From IMG/VR virus record IMGVR_UViG_3300027782_000044, positions 1 to 64,000 of that record: DNA of 64,000 nt; one strand, given 5' to 3'. Below are positions 44,758 to 51,762 of the stretch, one piece after another. Made by a program: the position numbers and the translations under genes. Under the pieces are notes generated by a model. The model had not been told where the DNA came from and ran no database searches. It saw only the letters and a program-made list of their open reading frames with translations. Every line of letters begins with the position of its first letter. Positions within the stretch are counted from its first letter, which is position 1. This stretch comes from a virus.

Positions 44758-44924
44758 TATTTCCTAAAAAATATCTTTTTAAATTTCCTTAACATATTAG
44801 AGGCAGATTGTTTATTTTTTTCATAAGCAGCGTCTGTTCTTTCAGTAAAGGCATGGCTCTTAAAGTACGGGTTGAATTGAAGGTCTGTAAAGTGCCTTCT
44901 AGGGATTCTTTTATAAGGAGTCAT
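44757..44924 (-). CDS. Small basic protein (55 residues)
   Basis: An ATG at 44924 opens a 55-codon frame (MTPYKRIPRRHFTDLQFNPYF...) ending in TAA within the TAATG start of the LamG gene. The product is basic, with a lysine/arginine-rich C terminus (LRKFKKIFFRK). A TATAAT box ends 7 bases before the ATG with no Shine-Dalgarno, so it may be leaderless. Function unknown. Confidence 0.55.
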   Translation of the reverse strand: MTPYKRIPRRHFTDLQFNPYFKSHAFTERTDAAYEKNKQSASNMLRKFKKIFFRK

Positions 44925-44931
44925 ATTTAAT

Positions 44932-44959
44932 ATTATACTACAACAACTGCCAAAATCAA
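44932..44959 (-). promoter_or_regulatory. Promoter, leaderless layout, ahead of the 55-residue gene
   Basis: Minus strand TTGATT (44954-44959), a 16-base spacer and TATAAT (44932-44937), then 7 bases to the ATG at 44924. It overlaps the stop of the previous gene and would start transcription of the LamG and possibly portal genes. Confidence 0.5.
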
Positions 44960-45429
44960 GAGTCTAGTTTTTTATCAATTCCCAGATTTGATAAGAATCT
45001 TTCTGGGTCAAATCTCCAATTATCTTTGGCAAATGAGGTCATTATTTCCATGCAGGTATCTTCGTATGCTTGAATTGAGATTAAAGGCTTTAATTTCAAT
45101 AGGGTCTCTGTGACATCAATATAATTTGTTCTTAAAAAGCTAGGGTCTCCAGCCTGATTTCTCTTAAAGACCTTTTCATTAATTCTTCCATTGGGCTCAT
45201 ACAATCTAACTGTTAGATACTGCTTTGCAAAGCCCCAGTCTTCATACATATTATATGCTTCTGCTGCTTCAATTGCGTTAGGAAAGAAGATAATTGATCT
45301 TGCTGGTTCTTCCCCGTCTCTTGCAATTGTAAGCATATAGGCATCACCTTTTTTATTAGCTACCGCTTCAAGATACTCTTTAACTACATCGTGATGCTCT
45401 TGCTTTAGTTGTCCGCTCATTACGTCCAT
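44956..45429 (-). CDS. Hypothetical protein at the end of the accessory block
   Basis: A 157-residue protein (MDVMSGQLKQEHHDVVKEYLEAVANKKGDAYMLTIARDG...). Segments such as IIFFPNAIEAAEAYNMYEDWGFAKQYLTVRLYEPNGRI suggest an alpha/beta fold. It overlaps the methyltransferase gene by 10 bases; starting at the second methionine (codon 4) is also possible. No known motif; probably co-transcribed with the oxygenases. Confidence 0.6.
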   Translation of the reverse strand: MDVMSGQLKQEHHDVVKEYLEAVANKKGDAYMLTIARDGEEPARSIIFFPNAIEAAEAYNMYEDWGFAKQYLTVRLYEPNGRINEKVFKRNQAGDPSFLRTNYIDVTETLLKLKPLISIQAYEDTCMEIMTSFAKDNWRFDPERFLSNLGIDKKLDS

Positions 45430-46007
45430 CCCATGTTAAAATGTTCTCTATATTCTAGATAATCAATTGCATACGGGTCTACCCACCAGTCTTCATGCCA
45501 TTGCCTTACAACTAGCTTATAGCCGAGAGAGGATAAGATTTCTCGTTGGGCTTCTCTCATGCCTTTATTATTATATTCAATTTGGGCATCATGCTCAAAA
45601 GTTATTATAGAGTATCTGTATTTGCTTAATGGAACTGCTAATAGTCCATGCAGTGTTAGATAGGGATTTCCTACAGCATTTCCTTGTGGCGTATATCCAG
45701 CATCAATATCTACTTGCAGGTAATCAATTTGTTTTGGGAAATTATTTTCTTCAAAATATGAAAGGTAATTAAAATGCGTAGCATCTCCAAGGATACATGG
45801 GTTTTTTCTATTTGATACAAACTCTGCGTGTCTTTGCTTGTCTATCTCAAATGATACGCCGTTCCAATTATAGTCTGTTTCTAGATGATAGGTGTTGCTT
45901 CCTTGCTTTGAATCAAAAGCACCAAGCTCTACGTAAAACCCATTTTCTTTATTTTTAAGTAACTGAGTAACAAATCTTTCTTGACCACTATTACCTTTAT
46001 ATTCCAT
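45420..46007 (-). CDS. FkbM-like SAM-dependent methyltransferase
   Basis: A 195-residue enzyme. GFYVELGAFDSKQGSNTYHLE is the glycine-containing SAM loop of the FkbM family, WNGVSFEIDKQRH supplies the acidic ribose-binding residue at the end of strand 2, and IDYLQVDIDAG matches the later conserved block. FkbM-type enzymes usually O-methylate sugars or small molecules; the acceptor here is unknown. It overlaps the last 2OG oxygenase by 11 bases and so appears co-translated with it, perhaps modifying the same target after hydroxylation (inference). Confidence 0.7.
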   Translation of the reverse strand: MEYKGNSGQERFVTQLLKNKENGFYVELGAFDSKQGSNTYHLETDYNWNGVSFEIDKQRHAEFVSNRKNPCILGDATHFNYLSYFEENNFPKQIDYLQVDIDAGYTPQGNAVGNPYLTLHGLLAVPLSKYRYSIITFEHDAQIEYNNKGMREAQREILSSLGYKLVVRQWHEDWWVDPYAIDYLEYREHFNMGWT

Positions 46008-46584
46008 TTATTTCTCCAAAAACATCTTTATTCAAAGACACAACTTCATTTAGTTTATGCTTTGCAAACATTGTAGATATGTATCTAGTTATATTATCTT
46101 GAACTGGAAGTGTTCCATGAAGTATCTCTCCAGCATGCAGAAGCAATGATCCTGCAATTGGTTTATGGGTTATCCCAAGATCTGGATACCTTAGCTCTCC
46201 GCCTTTATAGTCATCATTATAATAAATAACTACTCCATAAAAAACCTGTTCTCCATTAAGTCTGTGGCCATCATGATCATCTGTATGCTCACCAAGGGCA
46301 TCGTTTAGCATATATCTTTGAAGATTTATTCCAGTTACTTCTAGATTTCCATTAAATAAATTACAGACTCTTTTATATATATCACTAAATATAGACTCTT
46401 TATTTACTAAACTGCTATTTAAAACTTTGTCTGTCCAAAAATCATACTGTATACCCTCTTCAGACCAATCTAAATTATCTTTAGATTCAGCAAACTGCAT
46501 TACCTGATCAAGCTCGTCTTGTGTTATAAAATTTTGTATTTCATAAACTTGATCAGATAACTTTGCAATTTTATAGTCTAACAT
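45997..46584 (-). CDS. 2-oxoglutarate/Fe(II) oxygenase 6 of 6
   Basis: A 195-residue prolyl-hydroxylase-type oxygenase. The double-stranded beta-helix core shows H100-T-D102 and H156 for iron and R167 for 2-oxoglutarate, with the YYNDDYKGGELRYP signature between them. The enzyme couples 2-oxoglutarate decarboxylation to hydroxylation of a substrate. The ATG at 46584 is preferred to a TTG one codon earlier. R167 lies 11 residues after the distal histidine, one more than in the other copies. It is the most compact of the six. Confidence 0.85.
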   Translation of the reverse strand: MLDYKIAKLSDQVYEIQNFITQDELDQVMQFAESKDNLDWSEEGIQYDFWTDKVLNSSLVNKESIFSDIYKRVCNLFNGNLEVTGINLQRYMLNDALGEHTDDHDGHRLNGEQVFYGVVIYYNDDYKGGELRYPDLGITHKPIAGSLLLHAGEILHGTLPVQDNITRYISTMFAKHKLNEVVSLNKDVFGEINGI

Positions 46585-46592
46585 CAACTACA

Positions 46593-47351
46593 TTATTCTT
46601 GGTTTTGTTCGTGATAGGCCTTTATGTATTCTTCTGATGGTCCACCTGGGCCACCTACAACATAACCATCAACAAATATAAATCCAGGAGTAATAAACTT
46701 TTCTCCTTCTTTCATAATATGAACTTGGTGCTTGTATGGATCTGTAGATGGGAAAATTAATGCGCTTCCAGCTTTTGGCTTTGCAGTAAATGTGACCATG
46801 TCTTTAGTCCTTGGGTCTAGCGCATCATCTGGTGGTCTAAGATGACCATTCATTTCTAATCTTAGATCTTCTGGTCTAATAACAAACGATATTTCTCCGC
46901 CTTCATAGTCATCATTCCAGTAAATAATAATTGACCACTCTAGGCTATTATCTCCAGCTTGTCTATCAAAGTGAGCTCCCATTGCACAGCCTGGAATATA
47001 CTTTTGTATACCAACAAACGGTGATACGTTTGGAACTCCCTTAAGGCCTCGATCAACAATAAAAGACTCTGATATATTCTTAATAGCATTTCTAATTGTT
47101 GATATAATTAGGTCGACATCTTTTCTTAAATCATCATCTAGGTTTTCTACTTCAGAAAGGTTAAAATCTTTTTTCTTTCCAAAGATGTTGCCGTCTCTGC
47201 TACTTGAATTCCAGTTTTTCCAGCTTGGAATAACCTTATGAACTCTTTCATCAGAATCAAGCTTATTAACTAAATCAATAATTGCCTGGGGGTTCTCAAT
47301 TACATCTGAATACATGTAAACATTTTCATGTAATTTTTCTTCTAGCTTCAT
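46593..47351 (-). CDS. 2-oxoglutarate/Fe(II) oxygenase 5 of 6
   Basis: A 252-residue oxygenase. H127-F-D129 and H208 form the iron triad, K218 is the 2-oxoglutarate ligand at +10, and YWNDDYEGGEISF is the family signature. A loop of about 28 residues (VIRPEDLRLEMNGHLRPPDD and onward) is inserted after the signature and is absent in the others, which may change the substrate. The start overlaps the previous stop as ATGA. Confidence 0.85.
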   Translation of the reverse strand: MKLEEKLHENVYMYSDVIENPQAIIDLVNKLDSDERVHKVIPSWKNWNSSSRDGNIFGKKKDFNLSEVENLDDDLRKDVDLIISTIRNAIKNISESFIVDRGLKGVPNVSPFVGIQKYIPGCAMGAHFDRQAGDNSLEWSIIIYWNDDYEGGEISFVIRPEDLRLEMNGHLRPPDDALDPRTKDMVTFTAKPKAGSALIFPSTDPYKHQVHIMKEGEKFITPGFIFVDGYVVGGPGGPSEEYIKAYHEQNQE

Positions 47352-48094
47352 TTGTCGTTCTCCTCTATTTTATATTTATTTCCATCTAGATCTATTCGGT
47401 ATCCTTCTTTTAATGCATCTTGCCATTCTGACTTTATAACTTCCTGCTCTTCTCTAATTTTTTTCATTTCTGCATCCCAAGCGTCTATTGTTTCTTGTGG
47501 ATATGATTCTGGTGACCGATCATCCCAAAATGAACCTAGGGTGTATCTTATTCCAGAAGTTATCATTGTAACCTCATGAGTATTATCAAAGCCTCCTGCA
47601 AAAGCTGCTAGCGTTCCAGTCTCTGGGACAAGTGTATGATTTTGCTTGTTAAATATTAACTGACCGCCCTCAAACTCATCATTTAAATACAAGAAGGCTG
47701 CGTATCTACTTCTTTCAAATGGGCCAGTGTTTCCCTGCAAATCTGTATTGTCAGAATGCTCTTTAGCATAAGCTCCTGGCTCCCACTTTTGAGCATGAAA
47801 TCCAATTTTATGAATATCAAATGAAGAATTTCCATGCACCTCAGCTACAGCATCAATAATTCTATTTTGAAGAACTGAAAAAAAATCTGATGGCAAGCCG
47901 AACTGCTCTAGTTCTTCATCTCCGTCTTGGGGCAAAACTGATGAGTATGATTCATAGAAAGTGATAGGTGTCCAAGATAGCTTTTCATTTGCAACCTGCG
48001 CTTCTAAAACTTTTATAATTGCGGAAGATTCTTCTTTTGTTAAAAAGTTTTTAAACACTAAAATATCTGGCGTTAATCTTTCTGAAATACTCAT
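47348..48094 (-). CDS. 2-oxoglutarate/Fe(II) oxygenase 4 of 6
   Basis: A 248-residue oxygenase with H113-S-D115, H173 and R183, and the signature YLNDEFEGGQLIF. After the beta-helix comes a charged helical extension (SPESYPQETIDAWDAEMKKIREEQEVI) that the neighbours lack or have shorter. The start overlaps the upstream stop by 4 bases. Arginine replaces lysine at the 2-oxoglutarate position, as is common in this family. Confidence 0.85.
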   Translation of the reverse strand: MSISERLTPDILVFKNFLTKEESSAIIKVLEAQVANEKLSWTPITFYESYSSVLPQDGDEELEQFGLPSDFFSVLQNRIIDAVAEVHGNSSFDIHKIGFHAQKWEPGAYAKEHSDNTDLQGNTGPFERSRYAAFLYLNDEFEGGQLIFNKQNHTLVPETGTLAAFAGGFDNTHEVTMITSGIRYTLGSFWDDRSPESYPQETIDAWDAEMKKIREEQEVIKSEWQDALKEGYRIDLDGNKYKIEENDK

Positions 48095-48822
48095 TTATTT
48101 ATATCTCCATCTAGTAGTGTTCTATGATATTTTTTATTTGGATCTGGTTGGTTTTCTCCAGTATGCTCTAAAATTTCCCAGAAAAATGGACAAGTGTATC
48201 TTATAGCACCTTTAATTTCAGTTACTCCGTGGATATAATTCATATCGCCTGGGAAAAAATAAGCTGCTCCCTTTTTAGGTTTAAATTGAACTCCCTGTAG
48301 TGGAAAATATAATTCCCCACCTTCGTAATCATCATTCAAATAAAATAAGCTTGATAGATCGTAGTATGGAAAATCATTTGGCAATCCAATATCTGGAAGT
48401 TCATGAAGCTCTTTATCTGCATGTGGTTTCTGGAACTGTCCAGGAAGCCAACGAACAATTGTTGTTCCAGTTGGAGTTACTTTAACTTTATAAAAATCTT
48501 CAACAATTGGTTTTAGTCTTTCAAACAAACCCTGGAGAACGGGCCTAATTGCTGGATCATTTTTGTCTAAAGATGGGCTTGTGCAGACTCTATCTTTCCA
48601 ATAATTATGATCATATACGGTTGTACCATTTTCATTTACATGGCTCTCCGTTACATCCCAAATGGTAATCTTTCTAGCAGCTGCTTCAAGAAACTCTATT
48701 TCTTCTTGTGTCATAAAGTTTTCTAGCTCAACTATCATGTCCTTGCCAGATCCAAAAAATCCAGATGGGGTTAAAGATGGAGTCTTGTATACGACTGAAG
48801 CGTCTTGATTTGTTTGATTCAT
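48091..48822 (-). CDS. 2-oxoglutarate/Fe(II) oxygenase 3 of 6
   Basis: A 243-residue oxygenase with H134-A-D136, H198 and R208, and YLNDDYEGGELYFP. A loop of about 18 residues rich in Pro and Asp (ELPDIGLPNDFPYYD) lies between the HxD motif and the signature. Its ATG comes 6 bases after TGATATAAT, so it can head its own leaderless transcript of the distal accessory genes. It breaks the otherwise continuous run of overlapping genes. Confidence 0.85.
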   Translation of the reverse strand: MNQTNQDASVVYKTPSLTPSGFFGSGKDMIVELENFMTQEEIEFLEAAARKITIWDVTESHVNENGTTVYDHNYWKDRVCTSPSLDKNDPAIRPVLQGLFERLKPIVEDFYKVKVTPTGTTIVRWLPGQFQKPHADKELHELPDIGLPNDFPYYDLSSLFYLNDDYEGGELYFPLQGVQFKPKKGAAYFFPGDMNYIHGVTEIKGAIRYTCPFFWEILEHTGENQPDPNKKYHRTLLDGDINK

Positions 48823-48828
48823 ATTCTT

Positions 48829-48837
48829 ATTATATCA
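48829..48837 (-). promoter_or_regulatory. Extended -10 promoter, leaderless layout
   Basis: Minus strand TGATATAAT, then 6 bases and the ATG at 48822; no -35 or Shine-Dalgarno visible. The box overlaps the end of the second DUF6065-like gene and splits the accessory block into two transcripts. Confidence 0.5.
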
Positions 48838-49551
48838 TTTCTCATTGCTTGAAGTAAGGTCAGTAATTTTTAACTTTAAAGACTTAACCTCATGGCTTCC
48901 AAGGACGGTGCCATCGTAATCTACTGCATCTCTATAGAAATTTGTGAATCCACCTGATTGAGTAATTTTATCCCAGGCCTTAAGTCTCGCTTGTCTACGT
49001 ATATGCTCTGACTCAGTAAATACTTTATCTTTTACTTCGAGCTCTACATTTTGATACTCTGACAAAGATATAGGGATAAATGTTGCCACTGGCATGCCCG
49101 CTGGAATCTTTATAACAGTATTCGGTCTTGTTATTTTCCATGCAATTGGTATGCCCTCTTTTAAAACAGATGTTGAAATAATTGTTGTAAATGGAGTAGC
49201 TCCATCTACAAAAAAATTAGGAGGAACTATTTGAAGCATTGAAACATTTGGATCCGTCTCAAAGAAAAACCCAGAGTAAAAACTAATTGTGCCATTTGCT
49301 CTTTGGCCAGTAGCAACTTGTGCTGGATCCGATATTATCTTTACATGATCTGGAGTCGTATCTGAAATACCATCCCAACTGAACTCAATATCATCTAAAA
49401 ATGAGATTGACCAACCAATTGTATTTGCCAAAGAAACTGGAAAACATTTGTATGCATGGGCATTTAGAGTTTCATCCATCCAGTCTCTTTTAACTTTAGT
49501 TTGTTCTATTTTAGACCTAGTCTGTTTATTTTTATAGGCTGTTATTTTCAT
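48835..49551 (-). CDS. DUF6065-like protein, second copy
   Basis: A 238-residue protein starting MKITAYKNKQTRSK at 49551, inside the end of the previous oxygenase (20-base overlap). It shares its plan with the gene at 50239-51000: an early CFPVSLANTIGWSISF-type strand, FYSGFFFETDPNVSMLQIVPPNFFVDG, then IKIPAGMPVATFIPISLSEYQNVE (compare VPKGTPFLQVLPFKREDW). DUF6065 proteins are uncharacterised and recur in phages with 2OG oxygenases. A cupin- or oxygenase-related fold is possible; no metal site is obvious here. Confidence 0.65.
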   Translation of the reverse strand: MKITAYKNKQTRSKIEQTKVKRDWMDETLNAHAYKCFPVSLANTIGWSISFLDDIEFSWDGISDTTPDHVKIISDPAQVATGQRANGTISFYSGFFFETDPNVSMLQIVPPNFFVDGATPFTTIISTSVLKEGIPIAWKITRPNTVIKIPAGMPVATFIPISLSEYQNVELEVKDKVFTESEHIRRQARLKAWDKITQSGGFTNFYRDAVDYDGTVLGSHEVKSLKLKITDLTSSNEK

Positions 49552-50242
49552 TGATTTCGTTATCCCATTTTGGATCATACATCTCTTGAGTATGAAATTT
49601 TTTACTATAGTCAAGCATAGTTACTATAGAATATTTTGTTCCTTTGGTTACAGCTTTTGCTTGATGAGGGTACATAAAGTTAGATGGGAAAATATAAAGG
49701 TCTCCAGCTCTTGGCTTAATATCTAGGCCCTGAAGTCTAAAATACAATCCTCCATCATCATAGTCATCGTTAACATAACCAACCAAGGACACAACGCAAT
49801 TATAAGAATATCCGTGGTCTTGGTGCTCCATAAAATGTTGGCTTTCTCCATATTTAATAAAATTAAAAGCTTCCCAATATTTAAGCTCCATAATATTATG
49901 CGCTTTGCAGTAATCTACAACTACTGGATATTGAGCATCATAAACATCTTGCCATAGAGATTTTAACTTTTCAGCATCTTCACTTTTATCAAGAGCTATA
50001 TCGCTTTTTTTAAATTTGAAATCTACGCAATCTCTATAGTCTGGCATTAACTGTTGATACCCAACATAAGCTGGCTGATAAGAATATCTTTTTTCTTTAC
50101 TGCCAACTGGACCAACTGAGCCTTCAAGTCTATTTATAATGTCAAATTCTTTTTTTAATACGTCTCTATATACAAATATTCCAGGAGCCAACTCTTCTTT
50201 GCTACTCCATGTTGGAGATGTGCTTTTCTTTTCTGTTGTCAT
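49532..50242 (-). CDS. 2-oxoglutarate/Fe(II) oxygenase 2 of 6
   Basis: A 236-residue oxygenase with H140-Q-D142, H193 and K203, and the signature YVNDDYDDGGLYF. It resembles oxygenase 1 most closely (EAFNFIKYGESQHFMEHQDHG against EAFNFVKYLPGEFFKIHADHG; SNFMYPHQAKAVTKGTKYSIV against SNFVYEHASLNISSGTKYSVV), so the two are recent duplicates separated by a DUF6065-like gene. The start overlaps the upstream stop by 4 bases. Confidence 0.88.
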   Translation of the reverse strand: MTTEKKSTSPTWSSKEELAPGIFVYRDVLKKEFDIINRLEGSVGPVGSKEKRYSYQPAYVGYQQLMPDYRDCVDFKFKKSDIALDKSEDAEKLKSLWQDVYDAQYPVVVDYCKAHNIMELKYWEAFNFIKYGESQHFMEHQDHGYSYNCVVSLVGYVNDDYDDGGLYFRLQGLDIKPRAGDLYIFPSNFMYPHQAKAVTKGTKYSIVTMLDYSKKFHTQEMYDPKWDNEINENNSL

Positions 50243-51000
50243 TTATATTCTCTCTTTTTCCAAATTTTTGACTTATACACTCCACCGTCGGGCTGACGAT
50301 AAAACTTTGCATTATCCATTAGTTTTTTTTGCATTTCTTTTACATCAAGATACTCAACTTCGTGGCTCCAGTCTTCTCTTTTAAATGGAAGTACTTGTAG
50401 AAATGGTGTGCCTTTTGGGACAGTTCCTTCCCAATCTTTTGCAATAAAAAATGGAAATGTACCAAGTAAGTGGACCTCATCATTATCAACAATACCGCTG
50501 GTATTCAAGAAAGGCAAATCAAATCTATTCATTGGTGTCATAAATAATGCACTGTATCCTTTTGGAACTTGAATTCCCCATTCTGGGTACCAAGCAAAAT
50601 GATCTTCGTGATAACCAACTGGAGATGGAAATTGCTGCATAGGAGGTCTTTCTGTTACAAAGCCTACATGCTTTTTATCTTTTATCTCTACAGATATTTT
50701 TCCCTTTTTATTTTTTGAAAAAAATAAATCGCATGGCGTGCTTAATACATATCCAGTCATAAATGCATCTAGTATTGCTGGGCAAGCCTTCCATGTTGGA
50801 ATTTTACCATAGTCATCTTTTGTGCCTTCCCTTGGGATAGGGCAAACCTCTTTAGTGGCTTTATAGTATTCTCCATTTGGCATTTTTGCAAATCTGTCCG
50901 CCTCTTTGTACCATTCAGGAATACTGCCCTGAGTTGGCTTTGGTAAAGAAGGGCTGAATTTATCTAGCCATGGTCTAAAAGATTGAAATAGTATTTTAAT
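50239..51000 (-). CDS. DUF6065-like protein, first copy, probable ATT start
   Basis: A protein of about 253 residues. The first ATG in frame is at 50883 (MPNGEYYKATK), but the frame is open and protein-like for 39 further codons upstream (IKILFQSFRPWLDKFSPSL..., SIPEWYKEADRFAKM) with no ATG, GTG or TTG. An ATT at 51000 gives an N terminus (M)KILFQSFRPW that lines up with MKITAYKNK of the second copy and overlaps the previous stop by 3 bases. Conserved-looking later blocks: CDLFFSKNKKGKISVEI, YHEDHFAWYPEWGIQVPKGYSALFMTPMNRFDLPF, GTPFLQVLPFKRE. It lies between oxygenases 1 and 2, suggesting joint function. Confidence 0.7.
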   Translation of the reverse strand: MKILFQSFRPWLDKFSPSLPKPTQGSIPEWYKEADRFAKMPNGEYYKATKEVCPIPREGTKDDYGKIPTWKACPAILDAFMTGYVLSTPCDLFFSKNKKGKISVEIKDKKHVGFVTERPPMQQFPSPVGYHEDHFAWYPEWGIQVPKGYSALFMTPMNRFDLPFLNTSGIVDNDEVHLLGTFPFFIAKDWEGTVPKGTPFLQVLPFKREDWSHEVEYLDVKEMQKKLMDNAKFYRQPDGGVYKSKIWKKREYK

Positions 51001-51700
51001 ATTTTTGTCCAGTCTCTTCTTTATGATAGAGATCGTTATAATCCATCATAATAACTACAGAATATTTTGTTCCAGATGATATATTTAAAGAAGCATGCTC
51101 GTAAACAAAGTTAGATGGAAACAGTATTATATCTCCTGCTTTTGGTTTTAAAATCATATCATGTCTTGGAAATTCAATTTCTCCGCCCACGTAATCATCA
51201 TTTAAATATACAACTGCTGATACCGTACATGTGTAATATGGACCATGGTCAGCATGTATTTTAAAAAACTCTCCTGGTAAATATTTTACAAAGTTAAATG
51301 CTTCTTTATAATTAATATTAAAATTCCATTCTGATTCATAATGTCTTAATGCTTTATTTAATCCAATATCAACAATATCATAGCATTCTCTTAAAACATC
51401 ACTGTCAGAAATATATTTACCAATTTGATCTTTTTTAAATTTTAAATCATAACAATTTCTGGCATGAGTAGTTCTATCTTTTCCATTAACTCTTGCGCCA
51501 TTCCATTGAATTCCAACTTTTTCTAAAGATATTTCTTCTTCAAGCATGGCAATTAGATTTTGGCAGTCTTCTTTACTTATTGCATTTCTATAAAGATTTA
51601 TCCCGTATTCAAGGTTTTCAACAACAATGTTTTCATCAATTTTTTTTGATTCAACTCTTGAAGTTGTTTTTTCAATTCTTGGTAGGTCATACCATTCCAT
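50996..51700 (-). CDS. 2-oxoglutarate/Fe(II) oxygenase 1 of 6
   Basis: A 234-residue prolyl-hydroxylase-like oxygenase with H149-A-D151 and H202 for iron, K212 for 2-oxoglutarate and YLNDDYVGGEIEFP as signature. It is the first gene of the accessory block and lies just after the (FFPP)n protein gene, 62 bases apart. No signal peptide, so it acts in the host cytoplasm where virion proteins are made. The nearest relative in the window is oxygenase 2. Proteins of this class hydroxylate proline, lysine or asparagine side chains, but phage substrates are unknown. Confidence 0.88.
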   Translation of the reverse strand: MEWYDLPRIEKTTSRVESKKIDENIVVENLEYGINLYRNAISKEDCQNLIAMLEEEISLEKVGIQWNGARVNGKDRTTHARNCYDLKFKKDQIGKYISDSDVLRECYDIVDIGLNKALRHYESEWNFNINYKEAFNFVKYLPGEFFKIHADHGPYYTCTVSAVVYLNDDYVGGEIEFPRHDMILKPKAGDIILFPSNFVYEHASLNISSGTKYSVVIMMDYNDLYHKEETGQKY

Positions 51701-51714
51701 AGTATCTCATTTCT

Positions 51715-51741
51715 ACTATAACATCTTATCATACTATTCAA
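51715..51741 (-). promoter_or_regulatory. Weak promoter candidate for the oxygenase block
   Basis: Minus strand TTGAAT (51736-51741), a 15-base spacer and TATAGT (51715-51720), with TGT before the -10 (extended form). The spacer is short, and a leader of about 7 bases would result. Plausible because the 62-base gap otherwise has no function. Confidence 0.3.
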
Positions 51742-51762
51742 GAAAAGAAAAGTATATTTTAT

